A DNA stretch of 22,749 nt from Hirudo medicinalis (lineage: Eukaryota > Annelida > Clitellata > Hirudinida > Hirudinidae): the NCBI GenBank assembly GCA_011800805.1, contig MPNW01000161.1, positions 135,280 to 158,028 of the forward strand, read 5' to 3'. The notes below the pieces were generated by a model. The model was not told the origin of the DNA. It saw only the letters and a list, made by a program, of their open reading frames with translations, and made no database searches. How positions within the stretch are numbered: position 1 is the stretch's first letter; every line of letters begins with the position of its first letter. Of the stretch, positions 10,725 to 19,013 are shown in pieces. The position numbers were made by a program, and so were the translations under genes.

Positions 10725-13700
10725 ACGCCCAAAAGAGCCGGATCGCTAATAGTGTCATTGTTTCATGCAACCAAAAAACAGAAATCAATTTCGTTAAAAT
10801 TAATCGAAATTTATTTTAAAAACAACAAAAAAAACTCAGCAAATCTCCAAACGACTCAACACAAAAGAAACGAAAAACTTTCAATCGAAACTCTGTCAAG
10901 CAAAATAAAGTGCAATAGCATCGTCGTCGTCATCATCACTACAGTCATCATCATCATCATCATCATCACTACAGTCATCATCGTCATCATCATCATCACT
11001 ACAGTCATCATCATCATCATCATCATCATCACTACAGTCATCATCATCATCATCACTACAGTCATCATCGTCATCTTTATCATCGTCGTCGTCATCAGCA
11101 TCATTTAACTTGTTGAGACAATTAATTCAATGTCTGCCTTAGTTGCGATGAGATGAAAACTTGACTTGATTTTGTGATTCCCACAACCTGCCTTCAAATG
11201 AGGACCTTCAATTACTCTGACACGAGTTTAAAGACTGTCAACTGTTTGAAAGTTTGAGAAAGGAAAGAACATTTATTTGAAAATGAAAACATTCTGAGAG
11301 AGAAATTAATGAAAATAAATGATAATGTATGAATGAATGAATGAATTAATTAATTAATGAGTGAGTGAGTGAGTGAGTGAGTGAGTGAGTGAGTGAGTGA
11401 GTGAGTGAGTGAGTGAGTGAGTGAGTGAGTGAGTGAGTGAGTGAGTGAATGAATGAATGAATAATGAGTGAGTGAATGAATGAATGGATGAATGACTGAG
11501 TTTGAATGAATGTGGGATCNTCGGTGAGATGTGAGTGAGTGAGTGAGTGAGTGAGTGAGTGAGTGAGTGAGTGAGTGAGTGAGTGAGTGAGTGAGTGAGT
11601 GAGTGAGTGAGTGAATATGGATGAATGATTGAGTGAGTGAATGAATATGGATGAATGACTGAGTTTGAATGAATGTGGGATCAAAGATCAATGAAGATGG
11701 TGATGAATCATGCTCCAGGGAAGGCTCCCATTTACAAAAGCAGAGATAAGAATTTCAACATGTCCTCATCAAACTATGTGTTCTGCGGAACTTGGAAGGA
11801 ATTGAAAAGAAACGCATTTTAACTGCCATCAATTTGCATTCTTTTTGCGTGTGTCGATTCATTGCAGCTTCCTTCATTTTATAATTTTCCTTGAACTTCT
11901 TAGAAAAAAATGAGTTCTCCAAGAAAACATGAATGCTTCGAAACACTTTCTCCTCATTCACCATGCACCGTCAGCAAGAAGCAGCATGCAGCATGTCATG
12001 CATCATGCATAGCATGCATCGTGTCATGTATCATGCATAGCATTCATCGTCCTCAAATTAACATGAGTTTCTTGTTTACAATGCCGAGTTGAAGAAAGGA
12101 CACATTTGCAACTTGGCTCGTGATATTCAAAATATTCATTTATTTAAACGATGTAATATTGTTGAACATTAATTAGATTTAATATTAATTTCTTTAAATG
12201 TTTTTTCTTCATGAAAACAAATGTGTTCAGAAGGGACTAAAATTTGATGTTGAGAAGTTGAGAAAGTTGACTTTCGATTGAAATTAAAATGAAAAACTTC
12301 TGTGGATTAAACTCTCGAATTTTAATGATTTGTTTATTTAATTGAAGCGGTTAAAAGTGAATTAACGTTTCATTGGTGAAATTTGAAGTCATTTTAAGTT
12401 CACCGGGAAATTAGCATCGTATTCGGGGTTGTTTAATAAACAAATAGTCGATTGAAGAGCCTTGATTCAAAATCATCATCATTATCAACACCGTAACATT
12501 TTATTTTCAAATCTTTTATATCATTTATATATTTATAATATATAATATATCTATTTATAATATATTGCAGTAAAATGTCCATTTATTCGTCTAGTCAAAC
12601 TTTTGGAATGCGTTTAAAGGTTTTTGTGTGTCAATGAATGCTGAATGAGAGCTGAAAAGCGAAAGGGTGTGAATTTGCAAAAATATTGTTCTAAAATTAT
12701 ATTTCATTTGTTGTTCAATTTTTAATGAGTAAATTTAATCGACAAATAAACAATTCAATGAATTCTAACTCCACGATATGTGAAGCTTACTTTAAGAAAA
12801 AGTCCTTTGTGCAAGACTTAAAAAGGATAACAAGTAATAATAATTCGTTTTATTTTCTGAAGGCTTTTCATTATTTTGCATTATTTGCAAGACGATTCTG
12901 ATATATGAAATTTCTGGAAAAAAAAATCAGATACACAAGAATTCGGATACATAAAGCGCTCAAAACATCGGCTCAATACAAACACGGATTTCCTTTCATT
13001 GTTTCAGGATTCTCCAACGATGTCAACGGATGCGGAGAGAGTTTGTGGGGATTCAGTGATGCCATGTACAACCATTGTGAGTTCAACCAGTACATGTACA
13101 ACCGTTGCACATTGGATGCCTCTTCAAATATTCCTTGTTTTGCTGTTGATTTTCAAATTAATCATAATAATGAACACTAAATAAATAATTGCTCCTGATA
13201 CGAAATGTTGCAATGGATACAACACACAGGTGTTTCCATAAATTACAGGTGACAGTTTCCTGTCCAACCTTCCTGACGACGACGATGTTGACGAACTTCA
13301 CTTCGATGTGTTTTCATCTGCTCCACTTTCACTTTACCATGTTCAGCAGGAGAGAGGCCCAGGGTCAGCTGATTATTGTTGTTATTGAAAAGTCCAATGA
13401 TGTTTGTGTAGTTATTTTCATATATCTAATTATTATTAATATTATTGTTAGAATTATTACGTAGTTATGATGTCATCATTAAATCTATGTGATTATATTA
13501 TTCAAATCCTATATGTTTGTTTGCAAGATTCTCTAAAACTAACATATATAAGCATTCATATTGTTATTATCAACGAATGCAGACTTCAGCCATGTCACCT
13601 CCTCACTGACGTGTGCAAAGCTCTCGGCACAACACAAAAATTCTGCTCGAAAAAGTTGAACGTCGTCGAAAGTTCAAAGTTCACAAGAGAATCCACACTC

Positions 13701-14159
13701 GCCAAGCAATCGGACTCGAGCGTGAAGTTCGTTGCTGTTGACAACCAGCTGAGGAAACTCATGAAGACAGAATCGTTCAAAGTTCATCGCTGGATTCAAA
13801 CCATCGCTTCGTTTCCAGACAAGCAGACGTCGGACGACCTCTCGACCGAAGACAGGAAGAAATCGAAAAAGAAACAAAACGTCGTCGAGAGTTTATCGAA
13901 ACTGGCGAAGATTTGCAAGAACACATCGAGCAGCATGGTCGACAGGAAGGGGAGTTTAACTCTGCAACAAAAAATCAAACCGGCACCTGCCATCGACGCC
14001 AAGCAAAAAACCTACGAATCCAATAATTGCTCGGAGCCTCCTCCGCTCCTGGTGCCGGACAAACACGAGGCCGGTCCGTCGAGGGAGGAGACTTCGGCAG
14101 AGGACAGGAAGAGTAAAAGCGAGGAGATGGAAATGCCGCACCTGACTCTTTACTCCTGA
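1806..14159 (+). CDS. BCOR: BCOR/BCORL1-family transcriptional corepressor (10-exon gene)
   Basis: Ten exons join in phase: 1806-3587, 3733-3787, 8766-8933, 9291-9448, 9513-9746, 9808-9974, 10039-10184, 13008-13076, 13249-13363 and 13583-14159 (3471 nt, 1156 residues). Every intron is GT-AG. Seen: PLDLT (79-83), PLDLS (98-102), lysine/arginine patches, Ser637-653, ankyrin repeats about 786-900, an acidic linker (936-943) and a PUFD-like domain (about 950-1045). Known: vertebrate BCOR and BCORL1 have this order; PUFD binds PCGF1 in PRC1.1, which monoubiquitinates H2A, and PxDLS motifs recruit CtBP. Inferred: a nuclear corepressor and the single ancestral-type homologue of BCOR and BCORL1. The start ATG has A at -3, G at +4, and an in-frame TGA at 1767-1769 upstream. 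At 1156 residues it is shorter than the roughly 1700-residue vertebrate proteins. A missed small exon in the two long introns cannot be excluded. Confidence 0.88.
3733..3787 (+). CDS. BCOR: BCOR-like exon 2 (55-nt small exon)
   Basis: A small exon after the acceptor ATTGCAG at 3732 and before a consensus donor CTG|GTGAGT at 3788. It reads V-L-T-S-S-Y-D-K-V-F-Q-P-P-A-S-R-Q-P plus one base. It enters in phase 0, matching exon 1, and leaves in phase 1, matching exon 3. An inner donor after DK (AAG|GTATTT at 3757) would give a 24-nt version, but that leaves in phase 0 and would not fit exon 3. Small and unconserved as far as I can judge, so it is less certain than the others. Confidence 0.6.
4928..5240. 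repeat. (GAT/GGT)n microsatellite cluster
   Basis: GATGATGAC, GGTGGTGGT and AAAGATGAT variants over about 310 bp. Several frames stay open only because the triplet repeat avoids stops, so these are not genes. Confidence 0.93.
5677..5719. repeat. (CAT/CAC)n microsatellite
   Basis: CATCATCACCACC followed by about nine CAT triplets, opposite in orientation to the GAT array 90 bp downstream. Confidence 0.85.
5806..6103. repeat. Long (GAT)n microsatellite
   Basis: About 300 bp of GAT with interspersed GAC, GTT and GGT. This is the longest simple repeat in the window. Apparent polyaspartate, polymethionine, polyserine and polyisoleucine frames here are artefacts. Confidence 0.96.
6142..7250 (+). 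mobile_element. Degraded CR1/L2-like non-LTR retrotransposon (LINE), 3' part
   Basis: Encodes the C-terminal half of a reverse transcriptase. In frame from about 6146 come GIDGLALSWLRSYLSNRSQ, then GVPCSVLGPLLFT and the catalytic YADD at 6360-6371. After a frameshift near 6590 comes KLLGVTFDSHLSFKQH. Another near 6705 gives SALARSLVLSRLDYCNSLLY and LRQLHWLPIHLR. A third near 6970-7010 gives RGFTYASPAVWNDLPPIIRS and LKTHLFKIAL. It ends with a GC-rich hairpin (7142-7170) and a TTATTG-rich tail. At least three frameshifts make it inactive. It lies in intron 2 in the same orientation as the host gene. The 5' side is cut off at an N at 6141. Confidence 0.9.
6146..7152 (+). pseudogene. Reverse transcriptase pseudogene of the LINE
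   Basis: Fragments of one reverse transcriptase are spread over all three plus frames: frame of 6146 to about 6590, then frame of 6595, then frame of 6710, then the frame ending at 7152. The usual GVPQGSVLGP motif reads GVPCSVLGP, consistent with a 3-bp loss that fused Gln-Gly into Cys. The YADD motif is intact. The N-terminal palm and fingers and any endonuclease are absent. Confidence 0.85.
7644..7703. repeat. 13-bp tandem repeat, about 4.5 copies
   Basis: Unit GACCACCATTGAA, one copy reading GGCCACCATTGAA. Confidence 0.9.
7743..7862. repeat. AT-rich inverted-repeat tract
   Basis: TAATATAATTATATAA-type sequence that is largely self-complementary around about 7775, followed by a direct repeat of ATGTATTAATATTTAT/TTGTATTAATATTTAT. 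Confidence 0.7.
8066..8190. repeat. (GAT)n microsatellite
   Basis: GATGATGAT with GTT, GGT and GAC variants. Confidence 0.9.
8260..8354. repeat. (GAT/GAC)n microsatellite
   Basis: A second GAT array 70 bp after the previous one, with a run of GAC triplets near 8320. Confidence 0.9.
8583..8697. repeat. AT-rich repeat with recurring ATAACCTA motif
   Basis: ATAACCTA occurs about four times (near 8595, 8613, 8637 and 8670) with irregular spacing, ending in (TAA)n. Confidence 0.6.
8766..8933 (+). CDS. BCOR: BCOR-like exon 3: polyserine segment
   Basis: Acceptor ATTCAG at 8765, donor AAAAG|GTTATT at 8934. It enters and leaves in phase 1. In this frame it is open throughout and encodes A-R-T-S-S-N-Q-Q-Q-H-I-G-D-E-A-S-Q-P-H-E and so on, then 17 consecutive serines (residues 637-653, nt 8837-8887) from a TCA/TCT microsatellite, then LPIEGVMKEDNIPGKG. 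The alternative frame, read as polyhistidine, has no splice support. Phase agreement on both sides is the main evidence; the donor is weaker than its neighbours. Confidence 0.68.
8934..9290 (+). other. Intron 3 of the BCOR-like gene, AT-rich
   Basis: Contains a (TA/TAA)n tract at about 9047-9192 with imperfect inverted repeats (TTATAATATAATATATATTA arms). Nothing else recognised. Confidence 0.7.
9291..9448 (+). CDS. BCOR: BCOR-like exon 4: basic region
   Basis: Acceptor CAATCAG at 9290 (phase 1), donor GAG|GTGAGA at 9449 (phase 0). Encodes residues 669-721, ending in a strongly basic stretch (RRGKGGKRKNSK, about 706-717) that looks like a nuclear localisation signal. A second AG seven bases downstream (9297) would put TGA in frame, so 9290 is the acceptor to use. 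Confidence 0.75.
9513..9746 (+). CDS. BCOR: BCOR-like exon 5: start of ankyrin domain
   Basis: Acceptor TTCCAAG at 9512, donor GAG|GTGATG at 9747, phase 0 on both sides, 78 codons (residues 722-799). The last 14 residues, AETRLHQATRLGCE, begin the first ankyrin repeat. They resemble the first repeat of vertebrate BCOR/BCORL1, where a (G)ET-L-(H/Q)-(Q/R)-A-ARLGY motif opens the domain. The preceding part is Ser/Pro/Thr-rich linker. Confidence 0.9.
9808..9974 (+). CDS. BCOR: BCOR-like exon 6: ankyrin repeats 1-2
   Basis: Acceptor CACTTCAG at 9807 (phase 0), donor AGCAG|GTGAGA at 9975 (phase 2). Encodes residues 800-855. It completes repeat 1 (DLVWHFLS...ANVQDNNG) and gives repeat 2 (TTPLHISSISGDVNTSIMLL, then SYGAQPNAKALDGS). 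The TPLH and GA.PN signatures are standard ankyrin positions. Ankyrin repeats form a stacked helix-loop scaffold for protein contacts. Confidence 0.93.
10039..10184 (+). CDS. BCOR: BCOR-like exon 7: ankyrin repeat 3
   Basis: Acceptor CTTTCAG at 10038 (phase 2), donor AGAG|GTTGGT at 10185 (phase 1). Encodes RPLHNAVLGNHLHLVRLLL, then TYGADPTLTNFQGKTPTQLS..KMRNFLRG. This is the most BCOR-like stretch in the window. Vertebrate BCOR has RPLHDAV.NDHLEIVRLLL, then SYGADPTLATYSG, at the same place. Confidence 0.94.
10344..10372. repeat. (TGAA)n microsatellite
   Basis: About six GAATGAAT-type units. Confidence 0.8.
10394..10723. repeat. (ATT/GTT/GTC)n microsatellite cluster
   Basis: About 330 bp of ATT triplets with GTT, GTC and ATC blocks; polyasparagine and polyleucine frames here are artefacts. 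Confidence 0.95.
10919..11105. repeat. (CAT)n minisatellite punctuated by CACTACAGT
   Basis: Blocks of three to seven CAT/CGT triplets separated by five exact copies of CACTACAGT. A higher-order tandem repeat with unit length about 20-30 bp. Confidence 0.9.
11325..11690. repeat. (GAGT)n/(GAAT)n tetranucleotide arrays, duplicated around an N
   Basis: GAGT arrays at 11359-11449 and 11531-11614, each followed by GAATGAATG-type sequence. Each copy ends with an identical 34-bp segment (11486-11519 and 11649-11682). The single N at 11520 sits immediately after the first copy. Confidence 0.9.
11994..12049. repeat. 28-bp tandem duplication, ATGCAT-rich
   Basis: Units 11994-12021 and 12022-12049 differ at two positions. 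Each holds ATGCAT palindromes and an ATGCATAGCAT core. Confidence 0.85.
13008..13076 (+). CDS. BCOR: BCOR-like exon 8: linker between ankyrin and PUFD
   Basis: Acceptor TGTTTCAG at 13007, donor CATT|GTGAGT at 13077, phase 1 on both sides. Encodes GFSNDVNGCGESLWGFSDAM then YNH. The G-x-ND-...-W-x-F pattern aligns with the conserved BCOR linker after the ankyrin repeats (GRNDDDASGTWDFYG). Confidence 0.83.
13249..13363 (+). CDS. BCOR: BCOR-like exon 9: acidic linker and first strand of PUFD
   Basis: Acceptor ATTACAG at 13248 (phase 1), donor CCCAGG|GTCAGC at 13364 (phase 2). Encodes CDSFLSNLPDDDDVDELHFD, then VFSSAPLSLYHVQQERGP. Vertebrate BCOR has an acidic run, then DVF.FEFSETPLLPCYNIQ at this position, so DDDD, the DVF triplet, S.xPL and the aromatic-hydrophobic end all match in order. 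Without splicing the frame meets TGA shortly after. Confidence 0.86.
13583..14159 (+). CDS. BCOR: BCOR-like exon 10: PUFD domain and C-terminal tail
   Basis: Acceptor GAATGCAG at 13582 in phase 2, joining GG+A to give glycine 965. Stop TGA is at 14157-14159. Residues 966-1035 contain HLLTDVCKALGTTQKF, then a CSKKLNVVESSKFTREST stretch, then VKF......LRKLMKTESFKVHRW. These align with the vertebrate PUFD pattern LLSDVLKKLKMSSRIFR.....VEIVTIAEAEFYRQ followed by LVEF and a terminal W. PUFD (PCGF ubiquitin-like fold discriminator) binds the RAWUL domain of PCGF1. Residues about 1046-1156 form an extra tail: basic RKKSKKK (1056-1062), then mixed acidic and proline-rich, ending PHLTLYS. An alternative acceptor at 13589 would enter in phase 0, which does not fit exon 9. 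Confidence 0.87.
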
Positions 14160-14733
14160 CTATCCCTCCATCACTTACAACCAGCACAGGGTCGACTACT
14201 TCAATTAGGCACTCATTAATTAATTGAAATCGTTTTCAATGACTTGATTTTCTTTCGTGCATGGACTGCAATCGTGTAGTTAGCTTCAGTGACGTGTCAG
14301 CTTAGTTTAAATTCTTAAAGCTTAGTTGCTTTTACATGGAAATCACTTGCTTTGTTCAAATAATTTCTTTGCTTTCATTCTTTCCTGTGAGGAATTCACA
14401 ATTTCTGCAGTGGTTGATCTCGATTGAAAACTATAAAAAATAATTGTTTCTTGGATATTTTAAGGTTCCATAATGGTTTCAAAGTTAAGTAGCATTTGTT
14501 GAAACAACTTTGAATATTTATACATTTAATAAACATTTAACTGCAAATATTTCTTCTTTCAAGTTTTTCTTGCAAGTGATTGATAATTTTGATAAATACA
14601 AGTTTGTAGACTGCAACTTTCCAAAAAAAACATAAAAACCAAGGTTTCATCTTCCACAAATTACGATAGTTCCTTTCAATCATGGTGTGGTTAGAATTAT
14701 TTGGTTCAGAATTCTCCCAGCTTATTAAATAAA
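14160..14733 (+). promoter_or_regulatory. 3' UTR with candidate polyadenylation signals
   Basis: Non-coding DNA after the stop codon. Two canonical AATAAA hexamers occur at 14528-14533 and 14728-14733, which would give 3' UTRs of about 0.4 or 0.6 kb. The actual cleavage site cannot be seen from sequence alone. Confidence 0.45.
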
Positions 14734-17700
14734 GTTTTTGTAATGAAAAATATATTAAATTAGCCACACATGACGACCGACCGTAAGCAATGGGTGTCGA
14801 ACGTTAACAATTAATGCAGAACACCCGATCATCACGAAAGTTTGATTAATTTGAATGGGTTACAATTTAGCTGGTTCTGAGCGTTTAATTGGTTCACTGG
14901 GATGTTGAATAGTTTCATTAGAAATTATTGTGTAAATATGTTGCTTTGGAGCATCAACTTTTAAGGAAATAGTTTCAATATAAAAACTTCGGTTTCGGAA
15001 ACCTTATAAATAGCTGTGAAGTGATTATGACTAAACAAACAAATTTAAAATGGATCATTTCCGGAGGATGTGAGTCACACACGAGTGGGGCAAGCGTGAA
15101 ATTGTAAAAAAAAAAGCATTGGGACTCCTTCTTGGCAGTTTCTTATGAAGACGTCGTTATGTGAAGTATTATCGATCACAGCCACTCTTCATCTACGAAA
15201 CGCTTTTTTCGCTACCAAATTTCTGATTTCTTAGAAATTACTTGGAAATTCAACAATAAAAAAGTGCGTGAATTTCAAAACATTTTGCCCTGAGTTCGAA
15301 GCTTTCAGATTTTCAAAAGACTGAAAAAAAATTAAAAAGAAGCACATTTTTCGAACTTTAAAAGCAAACTTATGGTCGAATAAGTCTTCTGAACCACATC
15401 AATTTAAACGTTGTTTTGAAATGTTGAATTTTTGTCTTGAACCGCAGTTCGACAGAAATCAAAAATATCGTTTCTAATATTTGCTTTATATTCCATATTG
15501 TTTTTTAATAGTTTTAGCAGAGAACGCTGACGAATCCAATGGTCCTTAGAAATCGAAATTGTTTATGAAGGAAAGGCTGGTTTCTTTGTCTCTCGTGTTT
15601 TGATAAAATTGAATTTCTCACAATCGTTGACAAAATGCGTTTTTTGAGAACTTATGAGGTCAGTATTTTTCTTTCCTCAAATGTTTGACTTGATTCCACA
15701 ATTTTTCCTCGTTTACTAAAAAAAAAACTTTCGCATTTATATTTTCTTGATTTCACTCCATAATTTCTCGTTCGTTTCATGTCGGAGATAATAAAATATG
15801 GTAAGCAAAAGATTCAATTGGGAATATTTTGCTGGAAACTTTTAATCGATGAATGAGATTGTTTCAGTCATAAAAGATCATTTTTGTGTGGTTGTTGTTT
15901 TAGTTGCATTCAACTCGTGAATTCGTTTTTATCTAACATCAAGAACTTCAAAACCTTTAAAGAGTTTAATGAAAAATATTTCATTCGCTAAATCGGACAT
16001 CTTCGTCACATTTACAGGCATGCAGACACATCACCACATAATCACAACGTCTCATCACTATATCAACAACATATCACATCGCCGTATAATCACAACGGTA
16101 ACTGAATCATTAGCGGTTTGAGCTCCTAAATCGCTATTAAGATCTGTAAATCATCATAAGTTTGTGGCTTTCGACTTTGTCGACGCGCACGAAATGTTTG
16201 ACTTACGTTAAGCGTCACATAGCTGCCATACGTTTATTAAACCACAAACTGCTAATCGAAGCCTGGCTCTAATCGGTCCCCCGAAATGTAAACAACTGGC
16301 TCAATCGTCTGCCCGTCGGCGTCCATAGAACTAAAATCCGCTACAACTTAATAAATAAACTGCATTCTTAATTAATAATTTTAATAATAAAATAGTGAAT
16401 ATTAATTTATATTAATAATATTGAATATCAATAATGATAATATTATAATGATAATATAATATCATAAATAAATACATGATTTTTATTATTAATTAATAGT
16501 TAATAATTATGTTAAGTGAACCTAAAAATTTGTCATTTAAAAATCAATTCTTGAAAAATTCATGAGACATTCACGTTTGTGAATGATTCAACAGGTTTGT
16601 TTTGTAGTTGTGCTTGTTTTTTGTTTTTTTGTTTTTTTTTTTTTAGAAAAAAACTTACTAAATGATTTCGCTCCACATTTGTTTAAATTAATTAAATATA
16701 ATTTATTATTCTAAATGATATTTATTTGATTTAAAACCGAAATTGAAAGCTTCTGACATTCAGTGATACGTGAGTAAGTAGAATGGGTTTCCTCAACTTT
16801 TGCTTCTTTTTTTATCTTTTCAGATTCACTAACCGTCTATAAGCGATAAAAGTGATGACATGACTGGAATGGATGATGAAGTGGAGGATGATGAGGACAA
16901 CGTTGGGAATGTAGAGAAGGAGTGTACCACGGGAAAGGAAGGACCGTGTGCCAGCTGAGTTTTTGTACGCCTTTTGTACATCAAACAAGTTTTCCTGGAT
17001 CGTACAACCTCCTCTCGTATATAAGCCATTCAGCTTAGAATTATAATAATTCTTGTCTATATTAACAACAATTGCTATTATATTTGACGTGATTATGTAA
17101 TATTAAAATATAAAATATATTAAAATCTTATTAGCATCGAGTCATTATTAGTATTAATTGTCTCAGTTTTTCCTGTAATCTATCAAGTAATTTGCACGAA
17201 CTAAAAACAGATCCTAAAGCAGACAAGAAAAACAGGCGCCCGGCAAACGAAGTGAGGATCTGAGAAAACATCCTCCTGCATGCAGAAGCACGCGTCTCCT
17301 CAACAATCCTTCAATTTTTCTCACCAAACTTTCGGGCGCCTTTCTCCAGGAAAAGGACGTGTTTTAAAGGGACATCTTTTAAAAGGACATGTTTCATTCC
17401 GTTATTCGATCACATGTTGAGCTGGAGTTGAACTCGGAGGATTTCCAACAACCGAGTCATGTCTTGCACTTGTAAGCAACAAAGTGAGTTATTTTTCCGC
17501 AGAAAATACCTATAGAAATATTTTTACTTGGAAATCATCATCACAATCTTCGTCTTATTGATTATTATTGTTAATGTAATTATTGTTGCTGTAAATATCA
17601 AGCATGTAAATACTTTGAATCAATGGATTTTTTGTTATCTAAAACTTTTCGATTCTGAGGTAAGAGGCCGTCGTTAAATATGTCAACAAAATACAGGAGG

Positions 17701-18735
17701 GGTTTGAAAAGTTTGACAATTCTTGAGAAGGAGAAGGAGAGTTTAAGATTAATTGACGTCAACTGTGTTGTTTTTATGATAAAAAATCTAAATTGTAACA
17801 GATAGATTTATGAAATACTGTTAGTAAATGTAATTAGTATTTTGAAATTGTATCTCAGAGAATCATTCCGCCACAAATTCCAGTTTACCAAACTAGTGAA
17901 GGCCTTAAAGCACCAAATGTCTCGGAAAACAACTTGCACAGATTCCATCCATTTCCTTCATTCAGTCTTTTAAAGTTGATAACATTTTTACCATAACATT
18001 CGACAAAAACATTCAAAATTCTTCCTAATTATCTATATTGTCTTTCAGTTCAGTCATCATTGCTTGAACGGATTTGCAAAATCTGTAACCTCTGTGTTGC
18101 TTCACAAGTCATGTTAAAGAAGCGTGTTCAACAACATCGACAATGCGATCGATAACATAACAAATTAACACCTTTTTTTTATTTGTAATTTTTTGTTTTT
18201 TCTTTTTGGTTTGTATAAAAAAATTCGATCAATGCGAGTGACTGCCAAACGACAGAAAGAGCTGATGGCAATTATTGAACACAAAGAAAATTTTGATATT
18301 TTATGTTCTGAAAATGGTTAGATGAAGGTGATGTTGATTTGTCTGATTCAACAAAATGATGGAAATGATGAATCTGATACTATGCTTATTATTACAATAG
18401 AGGAACATTTGACTTCCCATGGGAAGATGATAAAAGCTGACATTAAAAAATTGACAATAACATTCAGTTTGACAATCGTTTTATTTATCTTAAAAAAGTC
18501 ACAAACTCAAAGTGTTACAAGGTACAACTTGAAAATTGTAAAACAAAACATTTTTTGTGGGGTATCAGTTTTTTGACATAATTTTAAGAGGGGAATCTTT
18601 AGAAATTTGGCAGTTATTAACAAAGGGAGGGAGGGGGTCACAAATTACCTTAAATTTGATGACATAATTAATGGACGACTCCTGGGGATGCAAGAAGTGA
18701 ACAATTACTGAAGTTTCTAGTCGTTTTTTCGATCT
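14734..18735. other. AT-rich intergenic DNA, no gene recognised
   Basis: I read about 4 kb on both strands and found no frame with recognisable protein similarity. A 33-codon acidic frame (16859-16957, starting MTGMDDEVEDDEDN) follows an acceptor-like TCTTTTCAG at 16824, but it lacks a matching donor or homologue. 18050-18200 has weak coding texture on the minus strand with stops throughout. 16380-16510 is TAATAA-rich. Confidence 0.6.
17234..17341. repeat. GC-rich 108-bp segment bounded by 9-bp inverted repeats
   Basis: AGGCGCCCG at 17234-17242 and its exact complement CGGGCGCCT at 17333-17341 enclose a segment more GC-rich than the surrounding DNA. It could be a small hairpin or a mobile-element remnant; no target-site duplication is obvious. 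Confidence 0.4.
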
Positions 18736-18738
18736 TGA

Positions 18739-19013
18739 TACCTCATGAATATGAGATGAGACCACATGAATATGAGATGAGACCACATGAATATGAGATG
18801 AGACCACATGAATATGAGATGATAACACATGAATATGAGATGATACCTCATGAATATGAGATGAGACCACATGAATATGAGATGAGACCACATGAATATG
18901 AGATGATACCACATGAATATGAGATGAGACCACATGAATATGAGATGATATCACATGAATATGAGATGAGACCACATGAATATGAGATGATACCACATGA
19001 ATATGAGGTGATA
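18739..19013. repeat. 21-bp minisatellite, about 13 copies
   Basis: Unit CATGAATATGAGATGAGACC+A with a variable ATGAGACCA/ATGATACCA/ATGATAACA segment. Since 21 is divisible by three, frames stay open. The plus frame reads (HEYEM+RP/IP/IT/IS)n and one minus frame (SSHIHVV)n. No promoter, splice context or known protein supports translation. Confidence 0.93.

Larger units (their letters stand above)
10185..13007 (+). other. Intron 7 of the BCOR-like gene (about 2.8 kb)
   Basis: Bounded by AGAG|GTTGGT and TGTTTCAG. It is filled with ATT, ATC, TGAA and GAGT arrays plus a 28-bp duplication, listed separately. 12050-13000 is AT-rich with no gene recognised. Confidence 0.7.

Noticed and set aside
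11346..11691. Minus-strand (THSL)n frames of about 112 residues
   Set aside because: Translations of the GAGT tetranucleotide array, with an N in the middle.
16159..16250. AGTTTGTGG and CCACAAACT inverted repeat spaced like a tRNA acceptor stem
   Set aside because: No A or B box and no D, anticodon or T arms between them; a 9-bp match of this kind can occur by chance.
16859..16957. Acidic 32-codon frame after an acceptor-like TCTTTTCAG
   Set aside because: A stop lies in frame between the acceptor and the ATG, there is no partner exon or convincing donor, and it is too short to stand alone.
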